DNA of 7,296 nucleotides, taken from Clostridia bacterium. Lineage in GTDB: Bacteria; Bacillota_A; Clostridia; Oscillospirales; Butyricicoccaceae. Below the pieces are notes generated by a model. That model ran no database searches, had not been told where the DNA came from, and saw only the letters and a program-made list of their open reading frames with translations. Positions 1 through 5,818 of the stretch are shown here, one piece after another (position 1 is the stretch's first letter; every line of letters begins with the position of its first letter). The position numbers and the translations under genes were made by a program. The DNA is taken from NCBI GenBank assembly GCA_017421885.1, contig JAFOHJ010000104.1:1-7296 (forward strand). Direction: 5' to 3'.

Positions 1-1
1 A

Positions 2-7
2 TATAAT
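2..7 (+). promoter_or_regulatory. Probable -10 box of the ABC transporter operon promoter
   Basis: A perfect TATAAT stands at the left edge of the window. It would place transcription start near position 14 and give a leader of about 30 nt before the ATG at 44. The matching -35 box would lie outside the window, so the promoter is only half visible. The surrounding 22 bases are AT-rich, unlike the coding DNA that follows. Confidence 0.5.
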
Positions 8-27
8 GTAAAATAGCAAAAAATGCG

Positions 28-35
28 TAAAGGAG
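28..35 (+). promoter_or_regulatory. Ribosome binding site fixing the ATPase start at 44
   Basis: TAAAGGAG is a near-ideal Shine-Dalgarno sequence, ending 8 nt before the ATG at 44. An in-frame ATG at 23 lies upstream of this site and has no comparable site of its own; using it would put the Shine-Dalgarno inside the coding sequence. The start at 44 is therefore preferred. Confidence 0.85.
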
Positions 36-43
36 CATCACCC

Positions 44-745
44 ATGGCTTATATCAGCTTTGAGAAGGTCACTAAGAAATACATAATGGGTCAGCAGGAG
101 ATATATGCTGCCCGCGACGTAAACTTCGAGATCGAAAAGGGCGAGTTCGTAGTAATCGTCGGCCCCTCGGGCGCAGGCAAGACCACCATCCTCAATATCC
201 TCGGCGGCATGGACAGCTGCGACGGAGGAAAGGTCATGCTGGACGGGGTGGAGGTATCGGCTATGAACGACCGTCAGCTCACCGCCTACCGCCGCTTTGA
301 TGTAGGCTTCGTATTCCAGTTTTACAACCTCGTTCAGAACCTCACCGCCCTTGAGAATGTCGAGCTGGCCGGTGCCATCTGCCGCGAACCCCTCGATGCG
401 GCCGAGACCCTCCGCTCGGTAGGCCTGGGCGACCGCCTCGGGAACTTCCCTGCCCAGCTTTCGGGCGGCGAGCAGCAGCGAGTTTCCATCGCACGCGCCA
501 TCGCCAAGAACCCCAAGATCCTGCTGTGCGACGAGCCTACCGGCGCACTCGACTATCAGACGGGCAAGACCATCCTCGGCCTGCTGCAGGACACCTGCCG
601 CAAAACCGGCAAGACGGTCATCGTAATCACCCACAATCAGGCCATCACCGCCATGGCCGACAGGGTCATCACGGTCAGAAACGGCCAGGTGACCTCCATG
701 ACGGTCAACCAGAACCCCACACCGGTAGAAAGGATCGAGTGGTAA
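44..745 (+). CDS. ABC transporter ATP-binding protein (LolD/MacB/FtsE type)
   Basis: This 233-residue cytoplasmic ATPase hydrolyses ATP to drive the membrane permease encoded next to it. All the motifs of an active ABC nucleotide-binding domain are visible: Walker [10 protein letters not shown] (40-48), Q-loop Gln92 in VFQFYNL, signature LSGGEQQR (139-146), Walker B ILLCDEP with Asp163 and catalytic Glu164, D-loop GALD (167-170) and switch His197. Length and motif spacing fit the LolD/MacB/SalX/FtsE branch, which pairs with FtsX-like permeases. It is a single domain with no membrane segment. The start at 44 follows a strong Shine-Dalgarno; a start at 23 would add seven residues. The stop is followed after one base by the permease GTG, so the two are co-transcribed and probably translationally coupled. 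The substrate cannot be told from the ATPase; lipids, lipoproteins, peptides or control of wall hydrolases are all known for the wider family. Confidence 0.96.
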   Translation: MAYISFEKVTKKYIMGQQEIYAARDVNFEIEKGEFVVIVGPSGAGKTTILNILGGMDSCDGGKVMLDGVEVSAMNDRQLTAYRRFDVGFVFQFYNLVQNLTALENVELAGAICREPLDAAETLRSVGLGDRLGNFPAQLSGGEQQRVSIARAIAKNPKILLCDEPTGALDYQTGKTILGLLQDTCRKTGKTVIVITHNQAITAMADRVITVRNGQVTSMTVNQNPTPVERIEW

Positions 746-746
746 A

Positions 747-3700
747 GTGAACAGGATATATCTCAAATCTATCCTGCGCTCGGTAAAGAGCTCCTTCGGC
801 CGCTTTGCCGCCATATTCGCCATCTCGGCCCTCGGCGTAGGCTTCCTCGCAGGCCTTATGGCCGCCACACCCGACATGGCCGCCACCGGCACGGCATGGT
901 TCGATCAGCATGCCCTTGAGGATATCAAGGTCATCTCCAACGTGGGCCTCGACGACGATGATGTGGAGGCTCTCCGTAAGGTCGAGGGCATAAGCGCCAT
1001 CGAGCCCCGCAAAACGCAGGATATACTATTTACCAATCAGGACGGCGTCACCATCGCCGTAAAGGTCTATGCCGCAGACGATGAGGACCCCCTCTCGCAG
1101 GGCATTAACAGACTTAAGCTCTCGGAGGGCAGGCTGCCCGAAAACGAAAGCGAGTGCCTTGTCGAGAGCACCGTTTCGGCCATCAAGCCCATCAATGTGG
1201 GCGACACCCTGACCGTGTCGGCCGAGAACGACGATGCTGTAGAGGACGATTTTGCCGGAAAGACCCTTACCGTTGTCGGCACCGTCGACAACCCATACTA
1301 TATGTCGATGATGCGCGAGTCCACCACCATCGGCGCAGGCTCGATCGGCGGCATCATGTATGTCAGCGACAGCCTTTTCACCACCGACTATTACACCGAG
1401 ATCGTCATGAGGGTGGAGAACTCGGGCAGCGAGATATCCCTCAGCGACGAATATTTTGATATTATCGATCCCGTAACAGCACGCATCGAGGATCTTTCCG
1501 ACACCCAGAAGTACCATCGTCATGATAAGGTAGTGGGCGAGGCAAGGGAAAAGATCGATGATGCATGGCAGGAGTTCCGCGATGCCGAGGCTGAGGCCGA
1601 GGAGGAATTCGCGAAGGCCGAGGCCGACATAGCTCAGGCCGAGATCGACATTGCCGACGGCAAAAAGACCCTTCAGGAGAAGGAGACCGAGGCAAGGCAG
1701 GAGATCCGTGATGCCGAGCAGGAGCTCCGCGATGCCTATGTCGAGCTGACTGACGGCGAGAAGGACTATGAAGAGGGCCTTATCGAGCTGCAGGACGGCA
1801 AAAAAGAGTATGAAGAGGGCCTTCGGGAGTTCAACGACGGCCTTAAGGAATATGAAGACGGCAAGCAGAAATACGAAGACGGCCTTAAGGAATATGAAGA
1901 GGGCCTTGCCAAGTATGAAGACGGCAGGGCTGACTACGAGTCGGGCGTACGCAAGCTGAAAAAGGCCCGCGAACAGCTCGAGCAGGCTCAGAAGGACATA
2001 AACGACGGCTATGCCGGGATCGAGGCCGCAAAGGTGCAGCTTGAGGAAGGCCAGAAGCAGCTGGACGACCGTGCTTCCTCCATCGCGAGCCAGTTCGGCC
2101 TCAGCGTATCGGGAGCCAGAGAGCTTATCTCTCTGCTAAAGAGGGTCCCCGCCATGTCGAGCTACCTCGAACCCCTTGAGGCGGCCCAGAAGGAGATCGA
2201 CGACGGCTGGGACGAGATCGAAGCCACCGTCCCCCAGCTTGAAGCGGCTCAGAAGGAGGTCGACGCAGGCCTTCTGGAGGTCGAAGAGGGCGAACGCGAG
2301 CTTTCGAGCGCAAAGCGCCAGCTGAATGACGCATGGGACACCATCGAAGAGGGCCGCATCGAGCTTGAGGATGCCAAAAAAGAGCTTGACGATGCCGCCG
2401 CCGAGATAGAAGACGGCAGGCGCGAGCTTGAGGATGCCCGCATCGAGATAGAGGACGGCGAGCGCGAGCTTCGTGATGCCAGGATCGAGCTTGATGACGG
2501 CTGGAAGGAATACAACGAGGGCCTTATCGAGCTGGAAGACGGCAAAAAGACCCTTGAGGAAGAGATAGCCAAGGCCAAGGCCGACATCGCTCAGGGCGAG
2601 ATCGACCTTGCCGAGGGCAAGCAGGAATATCTTGATGCCAAGGCTGAGGCCGAGCAGAAGCTGGACGATGCCGAGGTCAAGATCCTCGATGCCGAAGAGC
2701 AGCTCAAGGACATCGAGGCCCCCAAGTGGTATATCCTCGACCGCTCCATGATGCTCACCCCCGCCTCCTTCGAGTCCAACACCGAGAAGGTGGCCTCCAT
2801 CGCCAAGGTGTTCCCCGTTTTCTTCCTGCTGATCGCCGCCCTTGTCTGCCTCACCACCATGACACGAATGGTCGAGGAAGAGCGCGGCATGATCGGCACA
2901 ATGAAGGCGCTGGGCTATGGCTCGGGCCAGATCACGGCAAAGTATCTGCTCTATGCCCTCGCCTCCTCCCTCACGGGCAGCGCGGTAGGCCTTATGATCG
3001 GCTTCACCGTCTTCCCCAGGGTAATATGGCACGCCTACTCCATCATGTATCGCCTGCCTCCCCTCTCCACCCCCTTTATATGGAAATATGCCTTTATGGC
3101 GGCGGGCTCGATAATCGCCTGCATCCTGCTGGCTACCCTTTCGGTCTGCCGCGGCAGCCTTAAGGAATCGTCGGCATCCCTCATGCTGCCCAAGGCGCCC
3201 GAGGCCGGCAAGCGAGTGCTGCTCGAGCGCATCGGCTTCGTCTGGAACCGCCTCAGCTTCAACCACAAGGTCACGGTGCGCAACCTGTTCCGCTATAAGA
3301 AGCGCTTCTTCATGACGGTCATCGGCGTTGCCGGCTGCACCGCCCTTATGGTGACCGGCTTTGGCCTGCGCGACTCCATCGACAACATCCTCCATAACCA
3401 GTTCGATGTGCTGTGGAAGTTCGACCTGACCGTTGGCGTAAAGGACATGACCGAGGAGCATGTCACCGACCACAGGCTTATAAAGCTCATGGACGAGAGC
3501 GGCGACAACATGGCCATCCGCCGTGAGAGCGGCAAGGTCTATGTCGAGGGTGTGAACCCCACCGAGCTGAGCATCTATGTCCCCTCCGAGCCCGAGAGGT
3601 TCTCTGACTTCGTCCTCTTCCGCGAGAGGCTGGGCTATGCCCCCATCGAATACGGCACAGGTAAGGTCATCCTCACCGAGAAGGCGGCCAACAACATGGG

Positions 3701-4394
3701 GCTCGCGCCGGGCGACTATATAACCCTTGTAAACGGCGAGGATGCCGAGGCGAGGGTCAGGGTCGACGGCATCACCGAGAACTATGTTCAGGGCTATATC
3801 TATGTGGCCCCCGATGTATACGAAGCGGCCTTCGGCGAGGAGCCTGTCTATAACACCATCATCTGCAAATCGGAGTCCTATGAGAAGGCTCAGCGCGAGG
3901 AACTGGGCGCAAAGGTGCTGAGATGCCCCACGGCGACCTCGGTCACCTTCACCGAAGACACATCGGCCGAGTTCAGCGACACCTTCAAGAGCATCGACAT
4001 GATCGTTGTGCTGCTGATCGTATGCGCCGGCCTGCTGGCCTTTGTAGTCCTCTATAACCTGACCAACATCAACATCAACGAGCGCCACAAGGAGATCGCC
4101 ACACTTAAGGTGCTGGGCTTCTTCCAGAAGGAAGTGTCGCAGTACATCCTGCGCGAGACCAATATGCTTACGCTGATCGGCGCGCTGTGCGGCCTGGGTC
4201 TGGGCAAGGTGCTCCATGCCTTTGTAGCGGCCGAGGCCGAGGTCGATGCCGTCATGTTCGGACGCATCGTCATGCCTCAGAGCTATCTTGTGTCGCTTAT
4301 CCTGACCTTTGTGTTCTCCTTCATCGTAAGTATGTTCATGGGCCGCAGGCTCAGGAGCATCTCGATGGTCGAGTCCTTAAAAGCACCCGAATAA
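747..4394 (+). CDS. FtsX-like ABC transporter permease with long extracytoplasmic coiled-coil hairpin
   Basis: This 1215-residue membrane protein is the permease partner of the preceding ATPase. The sequence shows TM1 (about 20-40), a first extracytoplasmic domain (about 41-265), a charged coiled coil (about 268-655), then a first FtsX block with TMs near 688-707, 733-756 and 780-800. The motif EEERGMIGTMKALGY (710-724) is a typical cytoplasmic coupling segment. A second half has TM5 (854-874), an extracytoplasmic domain (about 877-1080) and a last FtsX block with TMs near 1085-1106, 1140-1160 and 1180-1200, with coupling motif NERHKEIATLKVLGF (1111-1125). Eight TMs in a 1+3+1+3 pattern are predicted. 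The start is GTG, one base after the ATPase stop; AAAGGA at 729-734 lies a rather long 12 nt upstream, and the N-terminus NRIYLKSILRSVKSSFGRF is typical of the family. Ordinary permeases of this class are shorter; the coiled coil accounts for the extra length. The family assignment is firm and the substrate is unknown. Transmission of force to the wall, as for FtsEX, is an alternative to transport. Confidence 0.95.
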   Translation: MNRIYLKSILRSVKSSFGRFAAIFAISALGVGFLAGLMAATPDMAATGTAWFDQHALEDIKVISNVGLDDDDVEALRKVEGISAIEPRKTQDILFTNQDGVTIAVKVYAADDEDPLSQGINRLKLSEGRLPENESECLVESTVSAIKPINVGDTLTVSAENDDAVEDDFAGKTLTVVGTVDNPYYMSMMRESTTIGAGSIGGIMYVSDSLFTTDYYTEIVMRVENSGSEISLSDEYFDIIDPVTARIEDLSDTQKYHRHDKVVGEAREKIDDAWQEFRDAEAEAEEEFAKAEADIAQAEIDIADGKKTLQEKETEARQEIRDAEQELRDAYVELTDGEKDYEEGLIELQDGKKEYEEGLREFNDGLKEYEDGKQKYEDGLKEYEEGLAKYEDGRADYESGVRKLKKAREQLEQAQKDINDGYAGIEAAKVQLEEGQKQLDDRASSIASQFGLSVSGARELISLLKRVPAMSSYLEPLEAAQKEIDDGWDEIEATVPQLEAAQKEVDAGLLEVEEGERELSSAKRQLNDAWDTIEEGRIELEDAKKELDDAAAEIEDGRRELEDARIEIEDGERELRDARIELDDGWKEYNEGLIELEDGKKTLEEEIAKAKADIAQGEIDLAEGKQEYLDAKAEAEQKLDDAEVKILDAEEQLKDIEAPKWYILDRSMMLTPASFESNTEKVASIAKVFPVFFLLIAALVCLTTMTRMVEEERGMIGTMKALGYGSGQITAKYLLYALASSLTGSAVGLMIGFTVFPRVIWHAYSIMYRLPPLSTPFIWKYAFMAAGSIIACILLATLSVCRGSLKESSASLMLPKAPEAGKRVLLERIGFVWNRLSFNHKVTVRNLFRYKKRFFMTVIGVAGCTALMVTGFGLRDSIDNILHNQFDVLWKFDLTVGVKDMTEEHVTDHRLIKLMDESGDNMAIRRESGKVYVEGVNPTELSIYVPSEPERFSDFVLFRERLGYAPIEYGTGKVILTEKAANNMGLAPGDYITLVNGEDAEARVRVDGITENYVQGYIYVAPDVYEAAFGEEPVYNTIICKSESYEKAQREELGAKVLRCPTATSVTFTEDTSAEFSDTFKSIDMIVVLLIVCAGLLAFVVLYNLTNININERHKEIATLKVLGFFQKEVSQYILRETNMLTLIGALCGLGLGKVLHAFVAAEAEVDAVMFGRIVMPQSYLVSLILTFVFSFIVSMFMGRRLRSISMVESLKAPE
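1695..2564 (+). repeat. In-gene heptad repeats encoding two coiled-coil arms
   Basis: Within the permease gene, residues 317-442 and 481-606 each divide into 18 consecutive heptads with no register break. Heptad position 4 is Ile, Leu, Val, Tyr or Phe in all 36. Position 7 is Gly or Ala in 33 of 36 (21 Gly, 12 Ala). Typical units are LKEYEDG and RRELEDA. The DNA shows the repetition too: the 23 bases at 1836-1858 recur exactly at 1878-1900, a period of 42 bases (two heptads), and GAGGGCCTTATCGAGCTG at 1773-1790 recurs at 2517-2534. Residues 440-476 between the arms lack the pattern and contain a proline and several small residues, as expected for a hairpin tip. Confidence 0.9.
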
Positions 4395-4398
4395 AGAC

Positions 4399-4434
4399 AA
4401 ATATCCATCCACAACCTGTGGATGGATATTTTTT
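4399..4434 (+). terminator. Intrinsic terminator of the transporter operon
   Basis: Four bases after the permease stop, ATATCCATCCACA (4401-4413) pairs perfectly with TGTGGATGGATAT (4417-4429) around a 3-nt ACC loop. Two A-T pairs can extend the stem, and a run of six T (4429-4434) follows. This is a textbook rho-independent terminator. Read on the - strand the same stem is followed by TTTGTCTTT, so it may also stop weak transcription arriving from the right. Confidence 0.93.
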
Positions 4435-4441
4435 GTGATAT

Positions 4442-4480
4442 ATGGCCCCCTTGCCTAACGCTAATGGCCCCCTTGCCTAA
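4442..4480. repeat. 17-bp direct repeat, two copies
   Basis: ATGGCCCCCTTGCCTAA occurs at 4442-4458 and again, identically, at 4464-4480; the five bases CGCTA separate them. Only the second copy continues into AGGGGGC and can fold into a hairpin. The first looks like an abandoned or partial left end of the palindromic element that follows. Confidence 0.9.
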
Positions 4481-4510
4481 AGGGGGCTGGCTGCGAAGCA
4501 GACTGGGGGA
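4464..4510. repeat. Palindromic intergenic repeat, element A
   Basis: The stem GCCCCCTT/AAGGGGGC (4467-4474 with 4480-4487, 5-nt loop) is followed by a small CTGC/GCAG hairpin (4491-4494 with 4498-4501, loop GAA) and the tail GACTGGGGGA. No protein is supported. Its right half aligns with element B at 4561-4589. Double-hairpin elements of this style are familiar to me from intergenic DNA of clostridial gut bacteria, but I cannot check copy number here. Confidence 0.7.
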
Positions 4511-4517
4511 TATTGTA

Positions 4518-4541
4518 GGGGCGATTCACGAATCGCTCCCC
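4518..4541. repeat. Short palindrome between elements A and B
   Basis: GCGATTC (4521-4527) pairs with GAATCGC (4530-4536) over a 2-nt loop. The stem extends through GGG (4518-4520) and CCC (4538-4540) if T4537 is bulged. It has no T-tract on either strand, so it is not an obvious terminator. The GGGGCGATTC...GAATCG core resembles palindromes that recur between genes in clostridial genomes; this is from memory and unverified. Confidence 0.6.
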
Positions 4542-4549
4542 GCGTCCAA

Positions 4550-4589
4550 GGCTCCTTTTGAAAGGAGCTGTCAGCGCAGCTGACTGAGG
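4550..4589. repeat. Palindromic intergenic repeat, element B
   Basis: Two adjacent hairpins make up this element: GCTCCTTT/AAAGGAGC (4551-4558 with 4561-4568, loop TG) and GTCAGC/GCTGAC (4570-4575 with 4579-4584, loop GCA), ending in TGAGG. The order of parts, and the shared AA-GG-GCTG...GACTG-GG framework, match element A 81 bases upstream. The two are probably diverged members of one repeat family placed head to tail. Confidence 0.7.
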
Positions 4590-4646
4590 TTTGGCAACAC
4601 CGTTCTGACGTATGCCTTTATGCTGCCGTAAGACTGCCGGCCAAAC
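4589..4646. repeat. Inverted repeat with 44-bp interior, unexplained
   Basis: GTTTGGC (4589-4595) is inverted as GCCAAAC (4640-4646). The interior holds no convincing open reading frame. The arms are short, so the pairing could be chance, but the arm begins exactly where element B ends. It may be a further module of the same composite repeat. No function is assigned. Confidence 0.4.
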
Positions 4647-4652
4647 ACCCGT

Positions 4653-4667
4653 CATGCCTTCGGCATG
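4653..4667. repeat. Small hairpin CATGCC-TTC-GGCATG
   Basis: A perfect 6-bp stem (4653-4658 with 4662-4667) closes a 3-nt TTC loop. On the + strand it lies directly before CCACCCTCT. It has no T-tract and is best seen as part of the composite repeat array. Confidence 0.6.
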
Positions 4668-4670
4668 CCA

Positions 4671-4722
4671 CCCTCTAAGTGCCCTTTAGGGTAAAGTGCC
4701 CTTTAGGGTATTCAAAAGAGGG
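4671..4722. repeat. 17-bp tandem duplication framed by CCCTCT/AGAGGG
   Basis: AAGTGCCCTTTAGGGTA is repeated exactly and without spacer at 4677-4693 and 4694-4710. Each unit contains CCCT-TT-AGGG, able to form a 4-bp hairpin. The pair is enclosed by the inverted sextet CCCTCT (4671-4676) and AGAGGG (4717-4722). The exact identity suggests a recent duplication by slippage. Confidence 0.85.
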
Positions 4723-4724
4723 CT

Positions 4725-4751
4725 AAGAAAACGGCTCCTTGCATCCAAGCC
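4725..4751 (-). terminator. Weak possible terminator of the 287-residue gene
   Basis: Read on the - strand, 7 nt after the stop codon, GGCTTG...CAAGGAGCC (4751 down to 4733) can form a hairpin of two short stems with a 3-nt bulge. It is followed by the T-rich GTTTTCTTA (4732 down to 4724). The stem is poor and the T-tract interrupted. The repeat hairpins further left, or the strong bidirectional stem at 4399-4434, could do the job instead. Confidence 0.3.
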
Positions 4752-4757
4752 TGTCTC

Positions 4758-5621
4758 TCACCTAAAGTCGTCAACCGTTATCTCTCCGCTTTCAAGAGCG
4801 GAGAAGAAGACCTGGCGGGTGGAAACTACCGTGCTCATATGAGCATGCAGCCTGTCGTTGGAAATATCCTGGTATATTGAGTCTTCAATAGCCTCGGTGG
4901 CGTTTTCCACATTTCCGGTATAAATGGATGCAGTTATGTATATAAGGTTATTTGCAGAAAAAATTGCGGTAGAGTCGTTAAAAAAGATGGAGGCCAGTGT
5001 TTTTGTGTCATCGCGTATCAGATCCTCTACAAGAGCACGTTCGCCGTCGGTAAGGGAGGAGGGCAGGCCTTCGCCGCGCGAACCCGAAAACACCAGAGCC
5101 TGCATAAAAGCGCTTGCCAAAAGACTTTTTCTGTCGCCATATTTTTCTTCGGTACAGTCGTCTCTCAGGCGGATAAAGTGGTCAAAGTTCGGGTCGTGCA
5201 CCGCCTTTATGTCGCTTCTGAGGTGAGATACTCTGACACTGCGGAGATAGTTGAAAAGCTCGGTGACTGCGGGGTCTTCAGGGCCCGAGAAGCCGAAGTC
5301 CTCAAGCTTGTATTTCCAAAGCAGAGGCGGCTCGAACCTGAGCATTTTTGAAAACAGCATGAGATAATAGACGCAGTCTTCATAGTCGGTATCTATGCCG
5401 TGCTTTGACAGGATATCCTGCATATTGGCATAAAGGCTGTTCAGGAGGTCGGAGATAAAGCGGTCGGTGAGGTCTTTTTTAAGGCCGAAGGGGGCGACAA
5501 GGTTTATATATGCGCGCAGCATACGGTCGTCGGCACCCCTTGTCAGAAGGTTTGCAAGATGCATATCCGAGACCTCGGATATCTCCTTTATGAAACAGCT
5601 GTTATTTGCGGGCGTAAACAT
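4758..5621 (-). CDS. Hypothetical protein, 287 residues, unrecognised
   Basis: I do not recognise this protein. It looks soluble and probably mainly helical, with many charged residues, no signal peptide and no stretch hydrophobic enough to cross the membrane, so a cytoplasmic location is likely. No nucleotide-binding, DNA-binding or catalytic motif stands out. Landmarks are a Leu/Asp-rich N-terminal region (FGLKKDLTDRFISDLLNSLY, about 50-69), the segment FEPPLLWKYKLEDFGFSGPE in its middle third, a central RSVRVSHLRSDIKAVHDPNF stretch, and the acidic end SALESGEITVDDFR. That it is real is supported by a well-placed RBS (AGAGAGG at 5636-5630, 8 nt before the ATG) and a consensus promoter just upstream. 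It stands alone on the - strand, convergent with the transporter operon and divergent from the sulfatase gene. Its codons appear richer in A/T-ending forms (TTT, TAT, ATA) than its neighbours, which may reflect lower expression or separate ancestry. Confidence 0.8.
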   Translation of the reverse strand: MFTPANNSCFIKEISEVSDMHLANLLTRGADDRMLRAYINLVAPFGLKKDLTDRFISDLLNSLYANMQDILSKHGIDTDYEDCVYYLMLFSKMLRFEPPLLWKYKLEDFGFSGPEDPAVTELFNYLRSVRVSHLRSDIKAVHDPNFDHFIRLRDDCTEEKYGDRKSLLASAFMQALVFSGSRGEGLPSSLTDGERALVEDLIRDDTKTLASIFFNDSTAIFSANNLIYITASIYTGNVENATEAIEDSIYQDISNDRLHAHMSTVVSTRQVFFSALESGEITVDDFR

Positions 5622-5629
5622 ATATTTTA

Positions 5630-5636
5630 CCTCTCT
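5630..5636 (-). promoter_or_regulatory. Ribosome binding site of the 287-residue gene
   Basis: On the - strand AGAGAGG ends 8 nt before the ATG at 5621. This supports that start over the next in-frame ATG, which begins Met20 (MHLANLL). Confidence 0.8.
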
Positions 5637-5658
5637 TGTTTTTTGTTTAGCTGATTAA

Positions 5659-5688
5659 ATTGTACTATGGGGTATTTGGCTTTGTCAA
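5659..5688 (-). promoter_or_regulatory. Sigma-A-type promoter of the 287-residue gene
   Basis: On the - strand, a perfect -35 TTGACA (5688-5683) is followed after 18 nt by TACAAT (5664-5659), one mismatch from the consensus -10. Transcription would begin near 5652, giving a leader of about 30 nt that contains the AGAGAGG ribosome binding site. The leader is too short for a riboswitch. Confidence 0.8.
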
Positions 5689-5700
5689 AGAATATATGGA

Positions 5701-5727
5701 GTTTTGAAGGGAGTGCTTCCCCAAAAC
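5701..5727. promoter_or_regulatory. Imperfect inverted repeat between divergent promoters; possible operator
   Basis: GTTTTG (5701-5706) pairs with CAAAAC (5722-5727), and the inner GGGA (5709-5712) pairs with TCCC (5718-5721). A 2-nt AA bulge separates the two stems and the loop is 5 nt. It has no T-tract, so it is not a terminator. It lies upstream of both -35 boxes, 12 bp from one and 23 bp from the other, where an activator or shared regulator could bind. No known operator was recognised. Confidence 0.35.
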
Positions 5728-5750
5728 ACCCACATTTTACATCCCGTTTG

Positions 5751-5778
5751 TTGACTTTGCTCCCCTTTGGGTTATATT
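5751..5778 (+). promoter_or_regulatory. Sigma-A-type promoter of the LTA synthase-like gene
   Basis: TTGACT (5751-5756) is followed after 16 nt by TATATT (5773-5778). The overlapping TATTAT at 5775-5780 would give an 18-nt spacer. The start site would be near 5785, leaving a leader of roughly 35 nt. A TATAAA at 5790-5795 is a second -10 candidate, but it lacks a good -35. Confidence 0.7.
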
Positions 5779-5818
5779 ATATTGTGTTATATAAATCACC
5801 GAAAGCGAGCCATTTTAT

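Noticed and set aside
23..43. Upstream in-frame ATG for the ATPase
   Set aside because: It would place the strong TAAAGGAG site inside the coding sequence and has no Shine-Dalgarno of its own.
38..892. A 284-codon open frame on the - strand opposite the ATPase gene
   Set aside because: The + strand ATPase has every ABC motif in order. The antisense frame spans two genes and has no start signals.
1549..2712. An SMC- or tropomyosin-like protein fused into the permease
   Set aside because: The coiled coil lies between a membrane segment and the FtsX block without any ATPase head. It is a permease insertion with its own Gly/Ala heptad pattern rather than a fusion to a separate protein.
2136..4217. 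A 693-codon open frame on the - strand opposite the permease gene
   Set aside because: It is a shadow of the C/G-ending codons of the real gene. The + strand frame has clear FtsX motifs and membrane segments. The antisense product is His/Gly/Leu-rich with no coherent domain and no ribosome binding site.
4399..4434. An attachment site or recombination site
   Set aside because: The perfect stem followed by six T, four bases after a stop codon, is fully explained as an intrinsic terminator.
4461..4655. A 64-codon open frame on the - strand in the intergenic region
   Set aside because: It lies entirely within the palindromic repeats and its residues simply translate the hairpins. No ribosome binding site or promoter supports it.
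4442..4722. A CRISPR array
   Set aside because: The repeats are 17 bp, present only twice each, with a 5-base spacer or none. There is no regular repeat-spacer pattern and no cas gene.
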